Source: Nocardia asiatica NBRC 100129 (GTDB lineage Bacteria > Actinomycetota > Actinomycetes > Mycobacteriales > Mycobacteriaceae). Taken from it: a DNA stretch of 64,000 bases. The stretch spans positions 22,193 to 86,192 of the forward strand of contig NZ_BAFS01000070.1 of NCBI RefSeq assembly GCF_000308415.1. The letters run 5' to 3'. Under the pieces are notes generated by a model that worked only from the letters and a program-made list of their open reading frames with translations, was not told where the DNA came from and did no database searches. Both the position numbers and the translations under genes were made by a program. Of this stretch, positions 8,191 to 16,011 are shown one piece after another; position 1 is the first letter of the stretch; every line of letters starts with the position of its first letter.

Positions 8191-8896
8191 GGTGCCGTCC
8201 CCGTGTGCCCGATCGCCACAGACGCAGCGCCGGCAGCCAGACCCGCAACGCCGCGACCGGCGTGAGCCACGCCGGCCAGGCGGGCAGCAGCGGCGGGCCG
8301 GGCAGTCCCAGCAGCGCGAGAGTGGGCAGGTAGGCCGTGAACGAGACCGGGATGGCGAACCCGAACAGCGGCCGCATCGGGGCGGGGAAGAGCGACGCGG
8401 GCCGGGTCGCCGCGAACGAGCCGCCGTAGGTGAAGCTGTTGGTGAGTTCGGAGCCGTCGATCAGATAGAACTGCAAACCGGCGGCGCAGACGAACACGCC
8501 ACCGAACAACGCGATGCCGCCGACCAGCGTGAACGCCAGCAGCGCGGCGGTGGCCGAATTCCACGCGATGTCGTTGCGCGCCAAACCGACCCCGAGCGCG
8601 ACGATCGAGACCGAAGCGCGAGCGAACCTGCGCAGCGAGATGTCGCTGGTGATCAGTTGCAGCAGCAGCGGTTGCGGCCGTAGGTGATAGGCGTCGAGCT
8701 GCCCCATCCGGATCAGTACCGGCAGTGTGTCGAGGTGTCCGAAAATCACCTGGGCAAGGGCAGAACTCGAGTGGCTCAGCCCGAACAGCAGCAGCGCCGC
8801 GTCCAAGTCGATGCCGCCGAGAACGCGTGCGGTGCGGAAGATCAGCCAAACTTCGGCCAGTTCGACCAGGCCCACCATGAAGGCGCTCAGAACCAC
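8191..8896 (-). pseudogene. ABC-2 permease of the DUF990 family, truncated at both ends
   Basis: A six-helix permease matching the DUF990 family: VELAEVWLIFRTARVLGG, the IRMGQLDAYHLRPQP motif, LRRFARASVSIVALGVGLAR and ELTNSFTYGGSFAATRP. The usual N-terminal 30 or so residues are missing, and the start is fused to the tail of the upstream permease. The C-terminus normally ends in an RHY-STG-like tail but here runs at LRLWRSGTRGR into ATPase sequence. The open frame continues to 7964 in a mixed reading, which is an artefact of the deletion. Confidence 0.7.
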
Positions 8897-9056
8897 CCTG
8901 CACCTCCAGCCTGCGCCGGCAGACCACCAGTGGCACGCGCCCGATGATCCCGGCCGCCAGCATCCAGAACACCTGGGCGCCGATCACCGAGAGCGCCTGG
9001 GCGCCGGTGGCCCGCCCGCAGAGCACGTCGACCGGCGGCCGCCGACATCGCCGTGG
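8892..9056 (-). pseudogene. C-terminal fragment of the first DUF990-type permease
   Basis: The minus strand encodes VDVLCGRATGAQALSVIGAQ followed by a hydrophobic helix and CRRRLEVQGG, which is the standard C-terminus of the first permease in DUF990 exporter operons (it normally ends VQGG-stop). Nothing upstream to 9366 continues the protein. With the two neighbouring remnants it shows a three-gene exporter operon reduced by at least three deletions. Confidence 0.6.
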
Positions 9057-9365
9057 CTCGCGATGATCTAGGGCTGTGGCTCGCGATGCTCTGACGCTGT
9101 GGTCGCGATGGTGTGGGGTTGTTGTCCGCGGTGCTGTGGGGCCGTGGCCCGAGCGACGATCCGGGCCTCCGTCTCGCGCGGTCGGCGACGATCGCACCGC
9201 TGCTCGGGTGGCGGCGGGTCAGGAGCGGGCTGGGTGGGCTGCCGGTCCTGCAACCGGCTCGCAAGTTCGGGAACACTCCGGCTGCGATCGCCGACGCCAC
9301 CCCCGCCGAGGCGCCGCACCGGTCGAGTATTTCCGTGTTTGAGCGTCACACACCGCGGGTAATAG

Positions 9366-9399
9366 CACTGGAGACCCGCATAGCTGCAGGTCTCCAGTG
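9366..9399 (-). terminator. Original terminator of the tRNA-Arg gene, stranded at the left end
   Basis: A perfect 11-bp stem (9366-9376 with 9389-9399) lies 4 bp outside attL. Before integration it would have stood directly 3' of the tRNA-Arg gene. Confidence 0.6.
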
Positions 9400-9403
9400 T
9401 GCT

Positions 9404-9446
9404 GCGCCCCCGGCAGGAATCGAACCTGCGACCTAGGGATTAGAAG
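9404..9446. repeat. attL, 43-bp direct repeat of the tRNA-Arg 3' part
   Basis: Identical over all 43 bases to 19311-19353, from the discriminator base through the T arm, variable loop and 3' side of the anticodon arm. The flanks differ immediately on both sides, so this is an exact att core. Confidence 0.95.
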
Positions 9447-9579
9447 ATGTCGCATCCGATCGGTTCCGAACGATTCGCGAACATGCTGTTACGCAACGGG
9501 TTTGGCGGTTTCGTAATGCCTATAGATTCTCGGCGGTTCCGGTCGGCTCTCTCACATATTCGGTGAGTAAACGATGGGC

Positions 9580-10539
9580 TCAGACGCACAGCTCCGGGTC
9601 GATCTGGGTGAGCATCGAGCGCGCCCAGTCGGCGCCCTTGTGCCCATCCGGCAGAGCCGCGTATCCTTCCTCGGCTTCCCGCACGGCGTCCGGAGTGCGG
9701 CCCATCGCGGCCAGCACGATGCCGCGCTCCAGGCCCCAGAACCCCGGCGTGTACCAGTAGCCGAACGAGGGCAGATCGATTCCCTCCGCGGCTGCCGCTG
9801 CCGTGTCGGCGTGATGCAGTGCCCGCGCGGCCCGGCGCCGGTCACCCTGGAGTGCGAGAAGTTCGGCCCGCTGGTATCGGTCGTACACGCCGAGAATCGG
9901 GTGTGCCCGGGTGACGGCTATAGCCGACTCGGTGAGGTCGACAGCGCGCTGCAGGTCGCCGTTGTGGCGCGCGGTGTAGGCGCGGAAGCTGTGCGCGTGC
10001 GCGAGCTGTGATGGGTCGTCACCGTCCTCGGCGAGCTTCGCGGCGTCCCCCAGAACCCGGTCTGCGAGATGCCCGCGGTGGGTGGCATGTTCCAGCCAAC
10101 CCCGGTAGCGCGCGACCTCGGACGCGAGGCTGGCCGAAGCTGGGCCGCCCGCACGGTGACGCGCCAGAGTGCGCGCGGTCGAGTCCATGCCGCGGACCAG
10201 CTGCACGACGGACGCAGCACCCACAACGTCCTCTAGGTGCCGCGTGCGGTCGAGGATTGCGGAGAGGTCTTCCAGTCCTGCGCGGCCTGCGGTGGACGGG
10301 TCGCCCACGGTCGCGCCGAGCCGTTCGAGGTCGACGGATTCCAGCCCCAGAACGGGGTCCGAGAGCACCGACCGGTATGCGTCGAGTACTGCGGCTGTGA
10401 CTGGCCGTTGCCCGGTCTCGATCAGCGATAGATAGCTGGGTGTGAAGCAGGTGCGGCCGGCCATGCGGCGCAGTCCGATACCGGCGATCGTGCGCAGTTC
10501 GCGCAGCAGTTCGCCTGTTACCCCCGAATCGGTGAACAC
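9580..10539 (-). CDS. HTH regulator with helical-repeat C-terminal domain
   Basis: A protein of about 320 residues. An N-terminal XRE-type HTH (LLRELRTIAGIGLRRMAGRT, then FTPSYLSLIETGQRPVT) is followed by a long alpha-helical region with TPR-like spacing (RYRGWLEHATHRG, AHAHSFRAYTARHNGDLQRA, RYQRAELLALQGDRRRAARA). Actinobacteria carry many regulators of this build. The open frame extends to 10647; GTG 10539 puts the HTH at the usual distance from the N-terminus, and GTG 10578 is the other candidate. It diverges from two small ORFs at the left end of the element, which it may control. Confidence 0.7.
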   Translation of the reverse strand: MFTDSGVTGELLRELRTIAGIGLRRMAGRTCFTPSYLSLIETGQRPVTAAVLDAYRSVLSDPVLGLESVDLERLGATVGDPSTAGRAGLEDLSAILDRTRHLEDVVGAASVVQLVRGMDSTARTLARHRAGGPASASLASEVARYRGWLEHATHRGHLADRVLGDAAKLAEDGDDPSQLAHAHSFRAYTARHNGDLQRAVDLTESAIAVTRAHPILGVYDRYQRAELLALQGDRRRAARALHHADTAAAAAEGIDLPSFGYWYTPGFWGLERGIVLAAMGRTPDAVREAEEGYAALPDGHKGADWARSMLTQIDPELCV

Positions 10540-10653
10540 CAGTAAACGGTAAGCCTGTTCAGCGAAGGATGCTGGCACAACACACTTTCTGTAGCACTCG
10601 GCGCCGGGTGAACCCCCGAATCCTCGGCGCCGGGTGTCACCAACCACACCACA

Positions 10654-10839
10654 ATGCCGAGGGGTACAGCCTTGCCCGCAGAGCTCGCAACCGTCCTCAT
10701 CGTCATGGCCGCTGTCGGCGGTCTGCTGATCCTGCTGTTCTGGGTGCTGCCGTGGCTACTCGAGTTCGGTGGCGATCCGGACGAGCGGGTGCCGTTCCGT
10801 GAGGTCATGGACCGCATCGAAAGCGAGGACAAGCGGTGA
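10654..10839 (+). CDS. One-helix small membrane protein
   Basis: A 61-residue protein with one strong hydrophobic helix (about residues 13-36, ATVLIVMAAVGGLLILLFWV) and a charged cytoplasmic-type tail, FREVMDRIESEDKR. It overlaps the next gene in a GTGA junction, so the two are probably co-translated. The family is not recognised. Small membrane proteins near the end of a satellite are often cargo or lysis/exclusion factors; which applies here is unknown. Confidence 0.55.
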   Translation: MPRGTALPAELATVLIVMAAVGGLLILLFWVLPWLLEFGGDPDERVPFREVMDRIESEDKR

Positions 10840-11030
10840 CGACTCGGCGTTCGTGGATCGAGGACTACTGCGAGGACGGGAACATGCCCGCCGACGAGCA
10901 GCACGCGCAAGGACTGACGAAGTTGCACGCGAGCTGTGAACCTCCCTGCCCGCGGAAGCTTGTCGCCGAGCGGTATCTCCGGGAGCGTGGCACGGGCAGC
11001 GGAGGCGGAGCAGCAGCAAGCACGAGGTAG
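10836..11030 (+). CDS. Small hypothetical protein coupled to the membrane peptide
   Basis: A 64-residue protein from a GTG that overlaps the preceding stop by 4 bp. The N-terminal RRSWIEDYCEDGNMPADEQH segment is acidic and the tail is Gly/Ala/Arg-rich, with cysteines in ASCEPPCPRKL. No family is recognised. With the preceding peptide it forms a two-gene unit ending before a strong bidirectional terminator. Confidence 0.5.
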   Translation: MTTRRSWIEDYCEDGNMPADEQHAQGLTKLHASCEPPCPRKLVAERYLRERGTGSGGGAAASTR

Positions 11031-11046
11031 GCTGAGCAACCGGTTA

Positions 11047-11058
11047 CGTCACGTGACG
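11047..11058. repeat. CGTCACGTGACG palindrome, copy 1
   Basis: A perfect 12-bp palindrome set inside a larger dyad (CCGGTT at 11040-11045 with AACCGG at 11061-11066). A second GTCACGTGAC copy lies at 13737-13746, so the two copies bracket the tail and capsid genes. Confidence 0.5.
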
Positions 11059-11082
11059 ACAACCGGGGCCGCAGGGAGCGGA

Positions 11083-11118
11083 AGAACCGGGGTACTCACC
11101 ATCGAGTACCCCGGTTCT
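11083..11118. terminator. Strong bidirectional terminator
   Basis: A perfect 15-bp stem (11083-11097 with 11104-11118) and 6-nt loop between the left-end plus-strand genes and the convergent structural genes. Confidence 0.85.
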
Positions 11119-11125
11119 CTCGTTC

Positions 11126-12772
11126 CTAGAGGATGCCGAGCAGATCCAAGTCGGCCCCGACGTCGGTGAACAGCTCTTTGATCGCGGCCGAGATCTGCCC
11201 CATGCGTGACCATGCCTTGACGAGCGAGTCCTCTTCGTCGGCGCCGTCGCCGATGGTGATCTCCCAATGGCCGGCGGTGGTGCGGTCATCGACGTACGTC
11301 GCTTCCGTCACGTAGTCCACGAAGATCGCGTCGCCGACCTTGAACCCGATCTGATCCCCGATCCAGAAATCGGCGTTGGGGCCGAGGATGTAGGGAGCGC
11401 CGTCCTGCACCGTCACCTTGTGGGAGGTGTAACCGCGAGTGTCGTGCAAGCCGTGGCGGCCGGTCATCAACCCGTCGAGGGTGTAGGCCTTCGATGAGTT
11501 CGTGACGCAGTGCTCTTGGAAGGCGTACGGCCCCGCGCGCTGTACTCGTCCTTGGTCGGTGTACTCCGCAAACGCGAGGAACACGTCGTCGAGCTGGCCC
11601 TGATACAGAGCGTCGAGTCCTGGCAGTCCGATTAGCAGGCCGAGCCATGCCAGGGCGTTCTTGAGCGCGAACTCAATCGACGCATTGACCCAGCCCGGCG
11701 ACTTGCCGCCGACGATCACATGGGTAGCCAGGGGCTTGTGGATGGCGATTTCCGACGCGCCGAGACCGGAGTACTCGCCTTCCAGATACCAGATCCACGG
11801 GAAGTAGCGACGATTCCCGAGTGGGGTGTTGGCGTACGCCTGCTCGTAATCCCCACCGGTGGAATAGTCCGGGTACCGGATCGGGGTCACGCCATCGTCG
11901 AAGAAGTCCTCGAAAAACCGCGTGATCCCGTCCAATAGCGTGCCCGTCGCGCCGACGACGTTGGATTTGTCGACCGTGGTGACGTAGACGGTTGGACGGT
12001 CCAGGTAGAACCAGTCCGGGTCCGGCTGCTCGTCGTCCATGTCCGGCAGGAAGAACTGCGCGGTGAGGCACACGCCGTTGTCCTTCAACAACGGTGCGAA
12101 CACCTGGTCGGCATGCTCGAACCGCACCGACACCGCCGCGAACGGGCTGGTATCCGTCAGCACGTTGATGCCGCCTACCGCGATCGGCCACGCGATCGAC
12201 CCGACCTCGGCCCAGTCCGGGGCACCGTTCCACTGGTCGGCGGACATAAACGCTTGGCGGCGAAGAAGGTTCGCGATCAGGGTGAGGTGGATGATGGTGC
12301 GGACCCCGCCGAACATGAACCAATGCCGCGGCCACTGGGCGAACAGCGGCGCGAACGGTGAGGCGTAACAGACGGTCGTAGCGATGTGCTGCCAACAGTG
12401 GATCGCTTCAACTTCGATCGTCTTGTTACCGCGGTCGTCGACCACCTCGGCGACGCGGGTTACGAACCCGTCCCAGCGTTGCCCCGGCGTCTCGGCGGTC
12501 AAAGGGATCGTGGCGTCTTCGCCATCGGGATTGCGGAGTAGGTGGTCGTAGTGGACGGTGTCCGGCGGAAGCGTCATCTTCAGCCCGCCCGCGCCATTCT
12601 TCACGTGCGAGAACGTGAGACTGAGGTAGCGGCCTTCTTCGCCGACCTCATTCATCCACTTGTCGTAGTAACGGACCGTCGCACGCTGATCCCGCCACAT
12701 GTCTTGCTCCTGCTTGCGCAGGGCATCCATGTGGCGGACCTCAGCGTGCCCGTCCCACGCGGGCGCCGACAT
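11126..12772 (-). CDS. Gp37-like minor tail protein
   Basis: A 548-residue protein resembling the ReqiPepy6 Gp37-like minor tail proteins of actinobacterial siphophages. Telling segments are GQRWDGFVTRVAEVVDDRGN near residue 95, PIAVGGINVLTDTSPFAAVS, VIVGGKSPGWVN, GLPGLDALYQGQLDDVFLAF, YTSHKVTVQDGAPYILG and the C-terminal WEITIGDGADEEDSLVKAW. Such proteins sit at the tail tip and probably contact the host surface. It starts 5 bp after the capsid stop. In phages this gene lies well downstream of the capsid, next to other tail genes; no other tail gene is present here. Confidence 0.78.
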   Translation of the reverse strand: MSAPAWDGHAEVRHMDALRKQEQDMWRDQRATVRYYDKWMNEVGEEGRYLSLTFSHVKNGAGGLKMTLPPDTVHYDHLLRNPDGEDATIPLTAETPGQRWDGFVTRVAEVVDDRGNKTIEVEAIHCWQHIATTVCYASPFAPLFAQWPRHWFMFGGVRTIIHLTLIANLLRRQAFMSADQWNGAPDWAEVGSIAWPIAVGGINVLTDTSPFAAVSVRFEHADQVFAPLLKDNGVCLTAQFFLPDMDDEQPDPDWFYLDRPTVYVTTVDKSNVVGATGTLLDGITRFFEDFFDDGVTPIRYPDYSTGGDYEQAYANTPLGNRRYFPWIWYLEGEYSGLGASEIAIHKPLATHVIVGGKSPGWVNASIEFALKNALAWLGLLIGLPGLDALYQGQLDDVFLAFAEYTDQGRVQRAGPYAFQEHCVTNSSKAYTLDGLMTGRHGLHDTRGYTSHKVTVQDGAPYILGPNADFWIGDQIGFKVGDAIFVDYVTEATYVDDRTTAGHWEITIGDGADEEDSLVKAWSRMGQISAAIKELFTDVGADLDLLGIL

Positions 12773-12777
12773 GGTCG

Positions 12778-13620
12778 TCAGCTCGCGTCAGGCTGGCCGA
12801 TTCGCACGATTGCCTGCGGGTGCGGGAACCCGAACGCAACGCGCATCGTCGCCTTCACGCCGACCCGATCGCTCGAGAAGTAGGCGTGTTCGGAGATGGT
12901 GAGCGTTGTGTTCCTGCGCAACGTGGTGAACGCGAAAGCGCGCGGGATACCCCAGATGTCGCCGTTGGTGACGTAGGGCGAGACCAGCAGGGGCACACCG
13001 AGAACGGTCCGCGCGCCGGGCCGCGACGGGTCCGGGCCGAGCAACGGCCGGTTGCTGCCGGTGATCTCCTTCAGCTTCGCCAACTCCAGCGCCGTGTCCG
13101 GGTGCGCGACGAAGTTGCTGATCTGGGCGCCGACGTTCTCCGCCTTGGAGATGGCTTCGGCGAACGGGTCGGTGTTGGCGATGCCGGAACCCACGTCGAC
13201 GAGTTGGTGTGTGGTCGAGCCGATTCCGTCCGGGCCGTTGGTGGTGGTCGCGGCGAAGAACGCCGTATCGACCTTTGCGACGATGCTGCGGACCAGGCCG
13301 GCGCCGACGATGTCGAGCGCTTGCGGGTTCGAGTCCTCGGCCAGTTCGCGGGACACGATCGTCAGGCCGGCGACCTTGCGGTGAGTGATCTCGAGTTCAT
13401 CGTGTTCGGAATCGTCCGGGGTGATCTCGGCGCCTTCGGGCACCCACTGTGCCGCCGGGTCCGCGGTGACGATGGGGAACTTGGAAGAGGTCGAGTCGGT
13501 CGACAGGAGGGTGGTCACCTGGAAGGCGACGGAATCGCGTTGTACGGGCTGGACGATCAGCTGGTGAATCTGCTCGGGGAGGAGACCACCGACGCCCGAC
13601 GACGTCGTGTAGAGAGCCAT
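12778..13620 (-). CDS. HK97-fold major capsid protein
   Basis: A 280-residue capsid protein. LLPEQIHQLIVQPVQRDSVA, FPIVTADPAAQWVPEGAEI and SHRKVAG-like text (here THRKVAGLTIVSRELAEDS) followed by LVRSIVAKVDTAFFA are the standard core of HK97-type capsid proteins (phage major capsid family), and the C-terminal VGVKATMRVAFGFPHPQAIV is the P-domain end. I chose MALYTTSSG at 13620 over the longer frame to 13668. There is no long N-terminal delta domain; a separate scaffold-like gene lies upstream. The gene is intact. Confidence 0.92.
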   Translation of the reverse strand: MALYTTSSGVGGLLPEQIHQLIVQPVQRDSVAFQVTTLLSTDSTSSKFPIVTADPAAQWVPEGAEITPDDSEHDELEITHRKVAGLTIVSRELAEDSNPQALDIVGAGLVRSIVAKVDTAFFAATTTNGPDGIGSTTHQLVDVGSGIANTDPFAEAISKAENVGAQISNFVAHPDTALELAKLKEITGSNRPLLGPDPSRPGARTVLGVPLLVSPYVTNGDIWGIPRAFAFTTLRRNTTLTISEHAYFSSDRVGVKATMRVAFGFPHPQAIVRIGQPDAS

Positions 13621-13697
13621 GATTGCTCGCCTTTGCGGTAGCGGGGAATGGTCTCCGGCTGGCCGCAAGCCAGTCCGGTTGCCCCGCTGGGGCGAGC

Positions 13698-13741
13698 GTG
13701 ACGCGAGTCCCCGACTCCTGGCCGGTAACGACTCGCGTCAC
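13698..13741. other. Perfect 12-bp inverted repeat before the capsid gene
   Basis: GTGACGCGAGTC (13698-13709) pairs with GACTCGCGTCAC (13730-13741) across 20 nt in the 129-bp gap between the scaffold and capsid genes. It could attenuate read-through or act as an operator. Its right arm overlaps the GTCACGTGAC palindrome at 13737-13746. Confidence 0.5.
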
Positions 13742-13746
13742 GTGAC
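13737..13746. repeat. GTCACGTGAC palindrome, copy 2
   Basis: A perfect 10-bp palindrome that repeats the core of the one at 11047-11058, located between the scaffold stop and the capsid start. It is a candidate recognition site for an element-encoded or helper-encoded regulator. Confidence 0.45.
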
Positions 13747-13749
13747 ATA

Positions 13750-14247
13750 TTACTGCTCGCGCTTGGCGTCGGCGAACGCCTGCGCCCACCCAGTCGCGAG
13801 TCCGTCGACGCTCGCACCCGAAGCGCCGGACCGCAGCGACCCGACCGCGGGCCGCGTGCGCGTGGTGCGCTGCCAATGCGGATGCGACTCCAGCACGCCC
13901 TCGATCGCCTTGCCGACCTTCGCCGGATCAATCGCGCCGTCCTTGCCGCGCAACGTCTCGAGGTCGGTTCCGCCCGTCCAGAGGTCGGAAGGGTCCGCCA
14001 TCCGATCGGCGGCAAGGCGTTCGACCTCCGCGCGCTCGTACGCGGTGACGCGCTCACGGAGAGCATCGCGCTCGGTCTCGGTCTCGCGCAGCTGCCGCCG
14101 GTACTTCGCCGCTTCCCGGTTGCCGTTCGGCTGCTCCCCCGAATCGGTCTCGGTCGCTGGCGCATCCACCGCGGTATCGGTGGCCTGTTCGTCGCCGGGC
14201 TGCTGCTCGGTGGGTTCGATCGGGTCAGCAGGGGTGGTGTCGGTCAT
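13750..14247 (-). CDS. Scaffolding-like protein
   Basis: A 165-residue acidic protein. It has a disordered Thr/Asp/Glu/Pro-rich N-terminal third, a charged coiled-coil segment (REAAKYRRQLRETETERDAL), and LRGKDGAIDPAKVGKAIEGV near the C-terminus. This build and its place immediately before the major capsid gene match actinophage scaffolding proteins. It overlaps the upstream small gene by 4 bp (ATGA), so the two are translationally coupled. Confidence 0.72.
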   Translation of the reverse strand: MTDTTPADPIEPTEQQPGDEQATDTAVDAPATETDSGEQPNGNREAAKYRRQLRETETERDALRERVTAYERAEVERLAADRMADPSDLWTGGTDLETLRGKDGAIDPAKVGKAIEGVLESHPHWQRTTRTRPAVGSLRSGASGASVDGLATGWAQAFADAKREQ

Positions 14248-14453
14248 GGGGTGGTGTCCTTTCCGGTGTAGGGAGCGGTGACGTACAGACGTTCGGTGAC
14301 GCGCTCGATGCCGTCTTCGGTCATCTCGTAGTGCACGACCTCGACGTCCCCGGCCGGGATGTCGTCGGTGGGCAGCGTGCGACGCGGTACGACGTCGGGG
14401 GGTGCACGGTGGTACTCGGGTAGTCCATCGTTGATGTCTTGCTCAGCGCTCAC
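14244..14453 (-). CDS. Small hypothetical protein before the scaffold gene
   Basis: A 69-residue protein containing PAGDVEVVHYEMTEDGIERV, with no recognised family. Its stop overlaps the scaffold start. It lies where actinophages often carry small head-assembly or decoration proteins. Confidence 0.55.
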   Translation of the reverse strand: MSAEQDINDGLPEYHRAPPDVVPRRTLPTDDIPAGDVEVVHYEMTEDGIERVTERLYVTAPYTGKDTTP

Positions 14454-14658
14454 GGCGCGGTCCTCTCATCGAACGGGCGCGTTACGTTATGACGCGCTGA
14501 CCAGGGAAAACGGGCAGGCAACTCGATCGGGGCGGGTCGGGGCCGCAGCCGCTCGATGCCCTGACCTGCGGTGCCTTTGGAAAAAAACGTCGGGGAGAGA
14601 ACACCGCCTATGCCAAGGGGGGCGGGCGAGCCGCCCCGGGGGTCACCCCCCAGGGGGC
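14454..14658. other. Structured non-coding segment, candidate packaging (cos-like) region
   Basis: About 205 bp between the replication ATPase and the head genes. It contains a GCGCGT/ACGCGC dyad at 14477-14497, a run of seven A at 14581-14587 and, at 14617-14658, alternating G and C blocks that can form strong stem-loops. No convincing gene fits. Phage and satellite cos sites often lie next to the head genes in such GC-rich hairpin DNA. The function is inferred from position and structure only. Confidence 0.35.
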
Positions 14659-16011
14659 TCATGCGCTCGCGCTTTCTTCGTTGTTCCGACCCTGGCTCTT
14701 CCATGCCTTGAACGCTGCTCGTGCTCGGGTCGCTCGCCATGGCAACCGCTCGGCTGCTTCGTTGCCTGATGTCGGTGGTGGGTCCAGTGCGGCAATGGCA
14801 GCGATATCGGCATCCGGCGGCAGTTCACCAGGGTTGCGCTCGCCAGCCTCGGGCGCCTTGACTTCGGCTCGGACGTGCCCGTCCGGCTCGGGCCAGAGGA
14901 CGAACTTTCCGGCGAGTTCTTCCTTGTCGCCGGTTGATGGACTGTGCGCGCGCAACCCACCGTGACGGTCCTTGTTGATCGCCAGGTATGCGCTGCCGCC
15001 CTTGCCTGGTGTGAACGCGCGGTCGACTGTCACCCGGATCGAGCTGCCACCGATGGCCCGTTTCTTGGCGATGGTTCCACCCATGCCGTACGCGCGGGAG
15101 TCCGCGCCCTTGGACAGGTGGTCGATACCGACGACGCACGCTCCGGTCTTCACCAACGGTTTGATGACCGCGCGGTGACAGGTGGTGAACTCGTCGGCGC
15201 TGTTGCTGTTGCTGCCGAACATGGGCAGCAGTTCGCCAAGGCTGTCGAGTATGACCAGCGTCGGTCGCCACTGCGCCATGTGAGCACAGACCTCGCGTAC
15301 CTCACGCGCGTCCTCCGGTTCGATGTACAGGAACGCCTCAGGGTCGGAGAGAACGTCGGGCTTGGCGCCCATGGCGAGCAGACGGCCGATGGTCGACTGT
15401 GGCCCGTTGTGGTCGAGGTCGATTCGCAGCACGCGGCCACCGTCCTCGAGTTCGACCACGGTGGCGTGATCGGTGAGCAGAGTCTTACCGCTCTCCGGGT
15501 CGCCGAACACCACGTTGTACTGCTCGGAGTAGAACAGCCCTATTCCGTCCGTCCGCGGGCAGACGGTTGGCGTCGGAGGTTCGGGAAGGGTGCCAGCCAG
15601 GAGGGCCGACACGTCGAAGTACTGCGGCATCGGGACATGTCCCGGACGTGTCCCGGACATGTCCGAATCACTGGCCTCGGACTCGGGACGCGGTCGGGAC
15701 GCGCGAATCGGTGTCACTACCGTTGACCTGGCCTTTTCTGATTCGGGACGCGTCCGGGTACCTATACCGGGACGCGTCCCGTCGTGGCCCTCGGACCGGC
15801 GTTCTTCATTGCGGTGACGGGTCCTGTGCCGCGGCATCGCATTGGGTGTCGGATCGCCGCCATACCGCGATCTGTACTGGCGCACACAGTCCACACACCA
15901 GCTCATGTAATGCCCGTGGTGCTCGCAGTGCGGAGTGGGCTCAGGTATTCCCACGCCCGAAGGCGCGACCGGATCGGCCGCGCCTCGGGGTTCGTGATTG
16001 GTGTCGGTCAA
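14659..16011 (-). CDS. Satellite replication ATPase (zinc finger plus RecA-like helicase domain)
   Basis: A 450-residue protein. The N-terminus has CEHHGHYMSWCVDC (residues 29-42), a probable zinc ribbon as in primases. Residues 60-130 are an Arg/Ser/Gly/Pro-rich linker. A RepA/RecA-like ATPase follows with Walker A GDPESGKT (170-177), Walker B TLVILD (251-256) and VVGIDHLSKG. This matches hexameric replicative helicases of the RepA/DnaB type encoded by plasmids and satellites. The DNA encoding the linker carries an iteron-like palindrome array, so origin and initiator may be one unit. Confidence 0.78.
   Translation of the reverse strand: MTDTNHEPRGAADPVAPSGVGIPEPTPHCEHHGHYMSWCVDCVRQYRSRYGGDPTPNAMPRHRTRHRNEERRSEGHDGTRPGIGTRTRPESEKARSTVVTPIRASRPRPESEASDSDMSGTRPGHVPMPQYFDVSALLAGTLPEPPTPTVCPRTDGIGLFYSEQYNVVFGDPESGKTLLTDHATVVELEDGGRVLRIDLDHNGPQSTIGRLLAMGAKPDVLSDPEAFLYIEPEDAREVREVCAHMAQWRPTLVILDSLGELLPMFGSNSNSADEFTTCHRAVIKPLVKTGACVVGIDHLSKGADSRAYGMGGTIAKKRAIGGSSIRVTVDRAFTPGKGGSAYLAINKDRHGGLRAHSPSTGDKEELAGKFVLWPEPDGHVRAEVKAPEAGERNPGELPPDADIAAIAALDPPPTSGNEAAERLPWRATRARAAFKAWKSQGRNNEESASA
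15632..15781. repeat. Iteron-like palindrome array, candidate replication origin or operator
   Basis: Three copies of GGACATGTCC-type palindromes are centred at 15637.5, 15648.5 and 15659.5, exactly 11 bp apart; the middle one has one changed base. Two GGACGCGTCC palindromes follow at 15746-15755 and 15770-15779, and two GGGACGCG half-sites lie between the groups. They sit inside the replication ATPase gene. Even spacing of one helical turn suggests cooperative binding of a protein, as in phage and plasmid origins. Confidence 0.6.

Noticed and set aside
9404..9446. A second tRNA-Arg gene
   Set aside because: Only the 3' part (T arm and part of the anticodon arm) is present; it is the att duplicate.
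14450..14740. 96-codon minus-strand ORF between the helicase and head genes
   Set aside because: It overlaps the end of the replication gene in another frame and crosses G/C block DNA; composition is not protein-like.
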